Below are positions 1 through 6,480 of a stretch of 12,152 nucleotides of DNA, piece after piece. A program made the position numbers and the translations under genes. How positions within the stretch are numbered: position 1 is the first letter of the stretch; each line of letters opens with the position of its first letter. The stretch is from CAZLYK01 sp964563495 (GTDB taxonomy: Bacteria; Acidobacteriota; Blastocatellia; RBC074), in contig CAZLYK010000158.1 in NCBI GenBank assembly GCA_964563495.1, positions 1-12,152 on the forward strand. Direction: 5' to 3'. The notes beneath the pieces are model-generated. The model did not search any database, was not told where the DNA came from, and was given only the letters and a program-made list of their open reading frames with translations.

Positions 1-55
1 TCATCCTCGATCATCCTCGATCATCCTCGATCATCCTCGATCATCCTCGATCATC
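1..55. repeat. 10-bp tandem repeat, at least 5.5 copies
   Basis: The unit TCATCCTCGA is repeated perfectly five times, followed by a half copy (TCATC). The array starts at the window edge, so its true length is unknown. The plus-strand frame starting at base 1 is open through the array and ends at a TAA at 70-72, so it could be the repetitive tail of a gene entering from the left. All minus-strand frames meet a TGA every 30 bp. The 10-bp period is close to one helical turn and each junction contains GATC. Confidence 0.95.
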
Positions 56-77
56 TGGGCTACTACTCATAAAAATA

Positions 78-113
78 GGAGCTACTACCTATCTCAAAAT
101 AGGTGGTAGCTCC
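78..113. terminator. long hairpin, possible terminator
   Basis: A 15-bp stem (78-92 with 99-113) has one G-T wobble and a 6-base loop (CTCAAA). A run of seven T's follows only 15 bases later (129-135), so this is not a textbook intrinsic terminator. It could end transcription of whatever enters from the left, act as an RNA leader structure for the gene at 191, or be a small mobile palindrome. The pairing is certain; the function is inferred. Confidence 0.6.
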
Positions 114-190
114 GATTTCACACCCGCCTTTTTTTCACATAATCCACCCGCTTTAGATCAATAACGCCAGATCGGCTGAAGGAGATGAAG

Positions 191-547
191 ATGATCGCTC
201 AAACTCTTGCCCACTCAAACTCGCGCCAGCAGCTCGAATGTGATCCTTACCGGACGCGCGCCGGGAGCGAGGGCGAGCTGAAAAACGCCCGATCTCGGCA
301 GGCGCTGACCGGGTGCGAGTGCTGCGGTTCGCGGTGGCGACTGATCCTAGCCGAAGAGGCCGCCGTGCTTTGCCGCGTCAGCCGACGCCGCATCTACTGC
401 TGGATTGAAGCCGGCGCGCTGCACTTTCAGGAGCTGCCCGACGGCGCAGTGCTGGTCTGTAGTCGCTCGCTGCTGAACCTGGTGGAACTACACGAGGGCG
501 CCACTGGCCACCTCCCTAAAGCGCCAATCGCAATACCGCAAACATAA
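191..547 (+). CDS. small helix-turn-helix (excisionase-like) DNA-binding protein
   Basis: This 118-residue protein probably binds DNA. The segment at about residues 51-95 reads like a MerR/excisionase-type helix-turn-helix: an acidic-alanine helix (LAEEAAVLCRVS), an arginine-rich recognition helix (RRRIYCWIEAG), then a small beta wing. A cysteine cluster at C42, C44 and C45, just before it, could bind metal. The N-terminal 40 residues are polar and look disordered. Start choice: an ATG at 185 exists, but GAAGGAG (178-184) abuts it directly and is 6 bases from the in-frame ATG at 191, so 191 is preferred. The stop overlaps the ribosome-binding site of the RCC1 gene 9 bases downstream, implying co-transcription and perhaps translational coupling. 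A regulatory role over that gene is inference; a role as recombination directionality factor is possible, but no integrase is visible. Confidence 0.75.
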   Translation: MIAQTLAHSNSRQQLECDPYRTRAGSEGELKNARSRQALTGCECCGSRWRLILAEEAAVLCRVSRRRIYCWIEAGALHFQELPDGAVLVCSRSLLNLVELHEGATGHLPKAPIAIPQT

Positions 548-556
548 GGAGACAAG

Positions 557-2605
557 ATGAAGAACTACTACAAACGGACGAGTAGATTTATCCTGCTGGC
601 GCTGCTGGTCCTGGCGTTCTGCGGCAACCTGATCGATTCCACGTCGCAGGCGGCAAAACTGACTTCGGCGGCGGACGCGGCAACGACCGAAGGAACAGTC
701 GTTGCCTGGGGCAGCAACAACTATGGCCAATCGAACATCCCCGCCGTCGCTCTGAGCGGCGTGACAGCCATGGCTGCAGGAGGCTTTCACAGCCTGGCGC
801 TAAAGTCTGACGGATCGGTCATCGGCTGGGGCAGGAACAGCGAGCGTCAATTGAATATCCCGGCGGGCTTGAGCGACGTGACAGCCATCGCCGCAGGGGG
901 CTTTCACAGCCTGGCGTTGAAATCTGACGGTACGGTCGTCGGCTGGGGGACGAACCATAACGGCCAGTTTAACGTCCTCGCCGGCTTGAGCGGTGTGACG
1001 GCCATTGCCGCAGGACTCGAGCACAGCCTGGCGCTGAGGTCTGATGGCACAGTCGTCGGCTGTGGATATAACGATTATGGTCAGATCACTATCCCTGACG
1101 GCTTGAGCGGCGTGGTCGCTATTGCCGCAGGCGCCTTTCACAGCCTGGCGCTGAAGTCCGACGGCACGGTCGTCGCCTGGGGCATCAACGTTTACGGCCA
1201 GGCGAGCGTCCCTCCCGGCTTGACCGACGTCGCGGCCATCTCCGCAGGAGGGGAATTTAGCATGGCGTTGAAGTCCGACGGTTCGGTCGTTGCCTGGGGC
1301 ATTAACGAGAATGGCCAGATCGCCGTCCCCGCCGGCTTGAGCGGCGTAACTGCCATCGCAGGTGGAGGCGCTCACAGTCTGGCGTTGAAATCAGACGGTA
1401 CAGTCGTCGCCTGGGGAGTGAGCGATTACGGCTCGGTGACGCCCCCCGCCGGTTTGAACGGTGTGATGGCGATCGCGGCGGGAGGAGGCGGTCACAGCCT
1501 GGCGCTGATCCCAACGCCGCCGAACTCCGCGCCGGTGGCCGTGAGCAAAAACATCACCGTCTCGGCGGGATCCGACTGTACGGCCAGCATCACGGCGTCT
1601 GAGGTCAACGATGGTTCTTATGATCCTGACGGCGACGCGATCACCCTCTCGCTCGATTCGACCGGGCCGTTCGGCCTCGGCAATCACAACGTGACGCTGA
1701 CGGTCACTGATAACAACGGCGCGTCGAGCTCCGCCGCTGCCGTCGTCGCTGTCGTCAATTCGCCTCCGGTTTTGGGGGACTATTCAAGCGTGACGGTCAT
1801 TGCCGGCGGCGGCGCAACCGCGACGCCCGCCAGTCCGCCATCGGATAGCAACACCATCAGCGACGTCACGGTCACCGCTCCGGGCTTCACCGGGACGCTG
1901 GCGGTCGATCCGACGACAGGCGTGGTTTCGATCGGCGCCGCAGGACCTGCCGGCGGCTTCACCGTTTCGGTCAGGGCAACCGACAGTTGCGGCGAGCAAA
2001 CCATCAAGACCTTCATCTTAAACGTGACGGCCAACACCTGCGGCGTCGCAGTCAATCCGGCGACTCTTCCACAACCTTACATCGGCGTCTCTTATTCCAG
2101 CGCCCTTTCGGTGACCGCCAATGGCAATTACACCTTCAGCGTCTCGGAGGGCCAGCTCCCGCCCGGGCTGCAACTGACGACCGCGCGGGGCGTGACCTCG
2201 ATCGCCGGCTCGCCGACCACGCCCGGAACTTACAACTTCACGATCAGGGCGATGAAGAATGGATCCTGCAACGCCGTGCGCAGCTATACATTGACGATCC
2301 CAGCGACGGTCGCCCCGATTCTGGAATGCGTCCAACGTAATCAGAACGGATCCTACACCGCCCGCTTCGGCTACGACAACTCGACCGGCGCGCCCGTCAC
2401 GATCCCGGCCGGCGCAAACAACTACTTCACGCCAGGCAATCAGAACCGCGGCCAGACGACCGTTTTCCAATCGGGAAGGGTCGCCAACGCTTTCAGCGTC
2501 ACGTTCAGCGCGAAGGGTAATAACCTGGGAAGCTGGTTCTTACGCGGGCCGGATGGCATGCTCAGGTCGGTGAATGTGTTGAAGACTTCGATCGGTTGTC
2601 CTTAA
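557..2605 (+). CDS. secreted RCC1-repeat beta-propeller protein with HYR and Ig-like domains
   Basis: This 682-residue protein is likely exported. It starts with a signal peptide (basic K/R then FILLALLVLAFCG, cleavage near residue 30). Residues 48 to about 320 hold seven RCC1 repeats of about 39 residues with the pattern VVAWG-N-YGQ-(I/V)PAGLSGV-AIAAGG-HSLALKSDG, enough for one complete seven-bladed propeller. A HYR/cadherin-like domain follows (about 325-407, with NDGSYDPDGDAITLSL), then a second beta-rich domain (about 410-495) and a putative-Ig (He_PIG-type) domain (about 498-587, with LPPGLQLT and GSPTTPGTYNFTI). A terminal beta domain (about 590-682) begins ECVQRNQNGSYTARFGYDN. AAGGAG at 546-551 sits 5 bases before the ATG. 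RCC1 propellers mostly bind proteins; here the ligand is unknown. It lacks a visible sorting or anchoring signal, so it may be secreted or held by an unrecognised C-terminal domain. Confidence 0.9.
   Translation: MKNYYKRTSRFILLALLVLAFCGNLIDSTSQAAKLTSAADAATTEGTVVAWGSNNYGQSNIPAVALSGVTAMAAGGFHSLALKSDGSVIGWGRNSERQLNIPAGLSDVTAIAAGGFHSLALKSDGTVVGWGTNHNGQFNVLAGLSGVTAIAAGLEHSLALRSDGTVVGCGYNDYGQITIPDGLSGVVAIAAGAFHSLALKSDGTVVAWGINVYGQASVPPGLTDVAAISAGGEFSMALKSDGSVVAWGINENGQIAVPAGLSGVTAIAGGGAHSLALKSDGTVVAWGVSDYGSVTPPAGLNGVMAIAAGGGGHSLALIPTPPNSAPVAVSKNITVSAGSDCTASITASEVNDGSYDPDGDAITLSLDSTGPFGLGNHNVTLTVTDNNGASSSAAAVVAVVNSPPVLGDYSSVTVIAGGGATATPASPPSDSNTISDVTVTAPGFTGTLAVDPTTGVVSIGAAGPAGGFTVSVRATDSCGEQTIKTFILNVTANTCGVAVNPATLPQPYIGVSYSSALSVTANGNYTFSVSEGQLPPGLQLTTARGVTSIAGSPTTPGTYNFTIRAMKNGSCNAVRSYTLTIPATVAPILECVQRNQNGSYTARFGYDNSTGAPVTIPAGANNYFTPGNQNRGQTTVFQSGRVANAFSVTFSAKGNNLGSWFLRGPDGMLRSVNVLKTSIGCP
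698..1515 (+). repeat. seven-copy ~117-bp intragenic repeat encoding RCC1 blades
   Basis: Seven copies of a roughly 117-bp unit lie head to tail. The core around CACAGCCTGGCGCTGAAG is almost unchanged at DNA level in most copies. Copy 4 has a Cys in place of the propeller Trp (GCG for AWG), copy 5 has FSMAL for HSLAL, and the last copy ends LALIPT, where the repeat stops. DNA-level similarity suggests recent duplication or gene conversion. Confidence 0.9.
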
Positions 2606-2622
2606 TCTGCTCTCAAGCCAGA

Positions 2623-2654
2623 GTAGAGCCGTTCGGAAAAATGGGCGGCTCTAC
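2623..2654 (+). terminator. hairpin after the RCC1 gene, candidate terminator
   Basis: A perfect 9-bp stem (GTAGAGCCG at 2623-2631 with CGGCTCTAC at 2646-2654) has a 14-base loop and lies 18 bases after the RCC1 stop codon. There is no T-run behind it, so it may be a Rho-assisted terminator or a 3'-end-stabilising hairpin. Confidence 0.5.
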
Positions 2655-2693
2655 ATCGATAAGCAAGTCGGCGCTTAATCAGCCCCAGAAAAA

Positions 2694-2912
2694 TTGGCGC
2701 CGATTTTGCTCGCCAATACGGCATTGAAATTGAGACGCGGTATTGCCCGACAGCAAAGCCCAATGGACGCGGAAGCGGCGCGAATGGCCGAAGAACGCTT
2801 CATGAGCTGGTTCGGCTCTGTCAGTCTTGGGCATCCAATCGGCACAGATAATGAAAGGATCGACGCAGATTTGGCACGTGAGTATGCGGCAACGCACGAG
2901 GAGCGGAACTGA
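2694..2912 (+). CDS. VapB-like antitoxin, N-terminus uncertain
   Basis: This reading frame of up to 72 residues resembles the C-terminal half of VapB-type antitoxins: a helical stretch (AEERFMSWFGSV) followed by NERIDADLAREYAATHEE, the type of acidic-basic tail that wraps a PIN toxin. Its TGA overlaps the ATG of the toxin remnant (TGATG at 2910-2914), the usual coupling of such pairs. The start is poor: the frame opens after a TAA at 2676, the first candidate is TTG at 2694 with no ribosome-binding site, and the next is ATG at 2763. The N-terminal DNA-binding part may have been lost, in which case this is itself a pseudogene. With its toxin broken it is probably non-functional as a module. 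Confidence 0.55.
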   Translation: MAPILLANTALKLRRGIARQQSPMDAEAARMAEERFMSWFGSVSLGHPIGTDNERIDADLAREYAATHEERN

Positions 2913-3161
2913 TGCTTCTCGATACGTCAGGCTTGTTTTGTTTGCTGGATCGGGAAAGATCCGCAGCAAGCGAAGGCACCCAGGCTCTACGCTGCTTCGC
3001 AACGGTGTTTGACTCAGAGTTATGTGTTAGCTGAATTAGTGGCTTTGGGTAATGTACGCGGAGTTCCGCGAACGACAGTGCTCGGTTTCCTGAACGATTT
3101 GGCCCAGTCGCCACGCGTAAAGATTATTTGGGTGAATCAAGACATTCATCAACAAGGCATG
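2912..3161 (+). pseudogene. vapC: PIN-domain (VapC-like) toxin, frameshifted and truncated
   Basis: The frame from the ATG at 2912 begins MLLDTSGLFCLLDRE, the typical PIN start with the first catalytic Asp (D4), but stops at 3032 after 40 residues. From 3009 the next frame continues the family sequence (TQSYVLAELVALGNVRGVPR, then RVKIIWVNQDIHQQ), including the conserved Glu of the second motif. One extra T in the GTTTGAC at about 3007-3012 explains the shift. Homology ends near 3161, so the C-terminal part with the remaining acidic residues is missing. PIN toxins are Mg-dependent ribonucleases needing three or four acidic residues, so this copy should be dead. The break coincides with the left edge of the dispersed repeat at 3162. 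Confidence 0.75.
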
Positions 3162-3224
3162 TGTCAAAAGACCGAAATACATATTAATAGATGCACTCAC
3201 GCGGCGGCTGCAAACCATTTGAAA
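3162..3224. repeat. dispersed repeat, copy 1
   Basis: This 63-bp stretch aligns without gaps to 8234-8296 (copy 2) at about 47 of 63 positions by my hand count. Shared blocks include AATAGATGCA and GCGGCTGCAAAC. It begins exactly where the toxin homology at 2912-3161 stops. On the minus strand both copies encode similar peptides (VCSR..., then F.LL), so the source could be a decayed gene or the end of a mobile element. Confidence 0.6.
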
Positions 3225-3350
3225 CCGTAGAAGATTGACCAGAGGCCGGCAGATTGGAACCCGCCGCTATCATCATCCTCATCATCAACCCATCTCCACA
3301 GGAACTTTCCGGAAATCCCGAACTTTGGTAGTGTTGGGCGAGTGACAGTA

Positions 3351-3375
3351 TCGTTGAAAGCGAGCTTTCCAACGA
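3351..3375. terminator. strong hairpin in gene-free DNA
   Basis: TCGTTGAAAG (3351-3360) pairs with CTTTCCAACGA (3365-3375) around a CGAG loop: ten base pairs with one bulged C. A short TTTT follows at 3389-3392. It lies about 100 bases upstream of the DUF104 antitoxin gene and could end leftover transcription from the first toxin-antitoxin locus. Otherwise I see no gene in 3225-3477. Confidence 0.45.
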
Positions 3376-3477
3376 ATGCGACATAGATCTTTTAGCGGCA
3401 TTTGACCGAGGCTGATGTAATCATCATTCACATTGAACTAATAATTCGCCAGGGTTTTCCAAAGGAGGGGGTGAAAA

Positions 3478-3720
3478 ATGAACCAAGTAGTTGAAGCCGT
3501 TTTTGAGGGGGGAGTGTTCAGGATTCTGGATACTCCAGATTTGCCTCTTTCGGAGGGGCAGCAAGTGCGGCTAATAATCGAGACCCCTCCTGAATCACCG
3601 GAGGAGTTGCTTGATTTGGCCGCCGAGGTCTACGCCGGCCTTTCCAGTAAAGATATAGACGAAATTGAGCGAATCGCTTTAGATCGCCGGGATTTCTTCG
3701 GGGATCAGACCCAGGTATGA
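3478..3720 (+). CDS. DUF104-family antitoxin (partner of a PIN toxin)
   Basis: This 80-residue protein matches the DUF104 (AF2212-like) antitoxin pattern: an N-terminal beta-hairpin of the form VVEAVFEGGVFRIL followed by EGQQVRLIIE, then an acidic alpha-helical tail (residues 38-80) that would bind the toxin. The start is secure: AAGGAGG (3462-3468) lies 9 bases before the ATG. Its TGA overlaps the start of the toxin gene (ATGA at 3717-3720), typical of coupled antitoxin-toxin operons. The reading frame is full length for the family and undamaged, while the partner toxin is cut short, so this is an orphan antitoxin. It may still repress its own promoter or neutralise a related toxin elsewhere; neither can be told from this sequence. 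Confidence 0.85.
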   Translation: MNQVVEAVFEGGVFRILDTPDLPLSEGQQVRLIIETPPESPEELLDLAAEVYAGLSSKDIDEIERIALDRRDFFGDQTQV

Positions 3721-3884
3721 GCTCACCTCAATTATTACGGGATACGGACATCCTCTCAGCTGTAATGCGTAAAGAGCCGAACGTCAGGAGAAAAGCCAGA
3801 TCCTATTTGGCGGAGCACGGACGATTCACGTTTTCCACTATTACGCGGTATGAAATCCTGCGTGGGCTGAAAGCAAAGCGGGCC
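3717..3884 (+). pseudogene. vapC: PIN-domain (VapC) toxin truncated by an insertion-sequence remnant
   Basis: The first 56 residues are a normal VapC N-terminus: RDTDILSAVMRKEP with the first catalytic Asp residues (D9, D11), then FTFSTITRYEILRGLKAKRA with the second-motif Glu (E46). The family is usually about 120-140 residues with further acidic residues near the C-terminus. Here the open frame runs to 4100, but everything after about residue 56 is an off-frame reading of transposase DNA. The third and fourth acidic positions are therefore gone, and nuclease activity is not expected. The junction lies at about 3880-3890, where the transposase frame becomes recognisable. The intact antitoxin is immediately upstream and overlaps by 4 bases. 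Confidence 0.8.
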
Positions 3885-4364
3885 ATGAATTGGAGATCTC
3901 CACGCTCGCCGTGGTCGATGTCACGACCAATTGCGCTTATCCATTGGCCGTCGCACAGACGCCGCCCGGTGAAGAGATACAGAAAACGGTCCTCTATCAC
4001 GTCAGCCTCAAACGGCGTTTGCGCGTCCTGGTCGTTCTCAGTCTTGAGACCCCAAGCCAGCCTCGCTATGTCGTGCTGGCTTCAACAGATACCACACTGA
4101 CAGGGAGAGAGCTTTATCGACTTTACCGCGCTCGATTTTCACTTCAACGCCGCGCTGACCACTCTTAATCTGGCTCGCGTTGAAGCCGTCAACTCTCATC
4201 AATCACCTGAGCCGCTCGTCTTTTCCATGGCGAGCCGTAAACAGATTGCTTTCAATGAACTTTTCATCGGGGTTATTTTTAAGCAGTTAGCTTTTGACCT
4301 GACTGCCTTCAAAAATCAACCCTCTTATAACGACATCAGGACTTACGGATCTATCGCTGCTTAG
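3885..4364 (+). mobile_element. decayed IS4-like DDE transposase (3' part, internal deletions)
   Basis: Two frames carry transposase pieces. From 3890 one frame reads EISTLAVVDVTTNCAYPLAV, jumps to YHVSLKRRLRVLVVLSLE, and ends STDTTLTGRELYRLYRARF. From 4131 another frame reads LDFHFNAALTTLNLARVEA and runs to a TAG at 4362-4364. This order and wording match the C-terminal half of IS4-type DDE transposases. The N-terminal half is absent, most of the middle between PPGEEIQK and YHVS is deleted, and the conserved block that normally follows RARF (FRDAKQ region, carrying the last catalytic Glu area) is missing. The right end of the element may lie within 4365-4381, just after the stop; no left end survives. 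The element is immobile. Confidence 0.8.
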
Positions 4365-4402
4365 TTCTGTCCGAAGTATTGTATCAAGTGGAGGAGAAAG
4401 AA

Positions 4403-4486
4403 ATGGCACACAGGCTTTCGGCAATGGACCGGACGGAGACAGCGGGTGCGCCGTCCGCAGGTTATATGACCTTGGCAAACGGTTAG
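4403..4486 (+). CDS. possible 27-aa leader peptide upstream of the PQQ dehydrogenase
   Basis: A short frame MAHRLSAMDRTETAGAPSAG... (27 residues) starts at 4403 behind a strong GGAGGAG (4390-4396, 6 bases before the ATG), and its TAG overlaps the AGGAGG used by the next gene. This arrangement could couple its translation to the dehydrogenase. The peptide has a Glu and a Tyr but not the E-x-x-x-Y core of PqqA, so it is not a PQQ precursor by that test. It could equally be a chance frame or the tail of a lost gene. Confidence 0.3.
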   Translation: MAHRLSAMDRTETAGAPSAGYMTLANG

Positions 4487-4494
4487 GAGGATGT

Positions 4495-6450
4495 ATGAAC
4501 AGTCAGGTACAAAAGATTCTGCTGTTGTCCCTACTGCTCGCACTGAGTGTGATTACCGGCCAGCCCGCGCATGCTCAGGCGAGAAAGGCCCGAAGCACGG
4601 CAACGGAATGGTTGAGCTACGGCGGCGATAAGGCCAGTTCAAAATACTCGCCGCTCGCTCAGATAGACAGTGGCAATTTCAATCGCCTGAAGGTCGCGTG
4701 GACATGGCGCTCCGCCGATGAAGAGGTGATGAAAGCGAATCCTCAACTGAGAACCTGGGTCTGGGAAGCCACCCCGCTGATGGTTGGCGGCGTCCTGTAC
4801 GTCAGCACTTCGCTTTCTCAGGTCGCTGCCATTAACGCTGCAACGGGCAAGACCCGGTGGGTCTACGACCCGGAGACGTGGAAGAATGGAACACCCTCCA
4901 ATAATGGCTTCGTGCATCGCGGCGTGGCCTACTGGGCAGATGGGAACGATCAACGCATCCTGTTCGGAACTGGCGACGGCTACCTGATCTGCCTGAACGC
5001 GCAGACGGGCAAGCCGATACCGACCTTTGGACAGAATGGGCGCATTGATCTGACACAGGGGTTAGGCCGTACGGTTGACCGGCGACATTACGGCGTTTCT
5101 TCGCCACCCATCATCGTCCGCAATGTCATCGTGATGGGATCGAAGGTTCACGATGTCCCTCTCTCAAAAGAAATGCCGCCCGGCGACGTGCGAGGCTTCG
5201 ATGTCCGCACCGGCAAGCAGCGATGGCTTTTCCGCTCGATTCCCCAAGCAGGAGAATTCGGCAACGAGACTTGGGAGCAGGAATCATGGAAAACAACGGG
5301 CGCAGCGAACGTCTGGACGATGATGAGCGCGGACGACGAGTTGGGCTACGTTTATTTGCCCTTCAGCACTCCGGCCAACGACTGGTACGGTGGGCAGCGT
5401 CCCGGCAATGGCCTGTTCGGCGAAAGTCTGGTTTGTCTGGATGCGCGCACGGGCAAGCGCGTTTGGCACTTTCAAATGGTGCATCACGGGCTGTGGGATT
5501 ATGACCTGCCTGCTGCGCCGAACCTGCTTGATGTTCGCGTCAACGGAAAGCCCGTCAAAGCTATCGCGCAAGTGAGCAAGCAGGCTTTCGTTTATGTCTT
5601 CGACCGTGAGACAGGCACGCCCGTCTGGCCAATTGAAGAGAGACCCGTTCCGCAATCCAATGTACCCGGTGAAAAAACGTCCGCAACACAACCCTACCCG
5701 ACGAAACCCGCGCCGTTTGACCGACAGGGAGTCACCGAGAACGATGTGATTGACTTCACGCCGGAGTTGCGCAAGGAGGCGCTGGCAATTCTGGGTAAGT
5801 ACAACTACGGCCCACTCTACACACCGCCTTCGCTGGAAAAGCCCACGATCCAGATGCCCGGCTGGGCCGGAGGGGCAAGCTGGGCTGGTGCGGTGTGCGA
5901 CCCTGAGACTGGGATGATGTACATCCCATCAATCACGAGCGCATTAACGATCTCAATGGTGAAGCAGGAGAATGTGCTGCATGCGCCGTTTGTTGGAACG
6001 GGTGCGCCAACGGAGTCGATGCAGGGATTGCCCCTCTGGAAACCGCCCTACGGGCGCATCACGGCGATTGACCTTAACACGGGCGATCACCGCTGGATGG
6101 TTCCGTTGGGTAATCTGAACCATCCGCGCTTGCAGTCGCTTGGCCTTCCTCCGGTGGGACGTCCCACGCGCGGTCACGCGCTCCTGACGAAGACGCTGCT
6201 TATCATCGGGCAGGAGGGGACTACCCAACGTGCGGAAGGCGGGCCTTCGGCGGCGTCCGGCTTCGAGACCCGCGACTCAACCCTGCGTGCCTACGACAAG
6301 AAGGCTGGCAAGGTAGTTGGAGAAGTGGCGCTGCCACGCAACGCAACAGCAGCGCCGATAACTTATCTGATGAACGGCAAGCAATACATCGTCGTAGCGA
6401 CGGGCGGTTCCAATATGCCTGCGGAACTTATCGCGTTGAGCCTGCCCTGA
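4495..6450 (+). CDS. periplasmic PQQ-dependent dehydrogenase (glucose dehydrogenase-like)
   Basis: This 651-residue quinoprotein should oxidise a sugar or alcohol in the periplasm and pass electrons to quinone or cytochrome. A signal peptide (MNSQVQKILLLSLLLALSV... ending AHA, cleavage near residue 27) leads into an eight-bladed PQQ propeller: WLSYGGDKASSKYSPL near residue 40, repeated AINAATGKTRW, LNAQTGKP and LDARTGKRVWHF tryptophan-docking strands, and HHGLWDYDLPA at about residues 330-340, where the catalytic Asp of membrane glucose dehydrogenases lies (WDYD 334-337). The block GTPVWPIEERPVPQS... also fits the glucose/quinate group. Unlike the E. coli enzyme it has no N-terminal membrane domain, and it lacks the adjacent Cys-Cys of methanol dehydrogenases. 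The substrate is not decidable here. AGGAGG (4485-4490) is 4 bases before the ATG. No pqq synthesis genes are in the window. Confidence 0.92.
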   Translation: MNSQVQKILLLSLLLALSVITGQPAHAQARKARSTATEWLSYGGDKASSKYSPLAQIDSGNFNRLKVAWTWRSADEEVMKANPQLRTWVWEATPLMVGGVLYVSTSLSQVAAINAATGKTRWVYDPETWKNGTPSNNGFVHRGVAYWADGNDQRILFGTGDGYLICLNAQTGKPIPTFGQNGRIDLTQGLGRTVDRRHYGVSSPPIIVRNVIVMGSKVHDVPLSKEMPPGDVRGFDVRTGKQRWLFRSIPQAGEFGNETWEQESWKTTGAANVWTMMSADDELGYVYLPFSTPANDWYGGQRPGNGLFGESLVCLDARTGKRVWHFQMVHHGLWDYDLPAAPNLLDVRVNGKPVKAIAQVSKQAFVYVFDRETGTPVWPIEERPVPQSNVPGEKTSATQPYPTKPAPFDRQGVTENDVIDFTPELRKEALAILGKYNYGPLYTPPSLEKPTIQMPGWAGGASWAGAVCDPETGMMYIPSITSALTISMVKQENVLHAPFVGTGAPTESMQGLPLWKPPYGRITAIDLNTGDHRWMVPLGNLNHPRLQSLGLPPVGRPTRGHALLTKTLLIIGQEGTTQRAEGGPSAASGFETRDSTLRAYDKKAGKVVGEVALPRNATAAPITYLMNGKQYIVVATGGSNMPAELIALSLP

Positions 6451-6480
6451 CATGCAGCCTTAACCTCGTAGGAGGTAAAC

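Noticed and set aside
1..55. CRISPR-like array
   Set aside because: The units are only 10 bp with no spacers; this is a simple tandem repeat.
800..1375. A 191-residue minus-strand repetitive frame
   Set aside because: It mirrors the RCC1 repeats on the plus strand; its repetition comes from the DNA repeat and it has no start signal.
3885..4100. C-terminal half of the second toxin as annotated by its open frame to 4100
   Set aside because: From about residue 57 the frame is Arg/Ser-rich and is an off-frame reading of transposase sequence, which is clear in the adjacent frame.
4403..4486. PqqA precursor peptide
   Set aside because: The peptide lacks the required Glu-x-x-x-Tyr arrangement and no PQQ synthesis genes follow.
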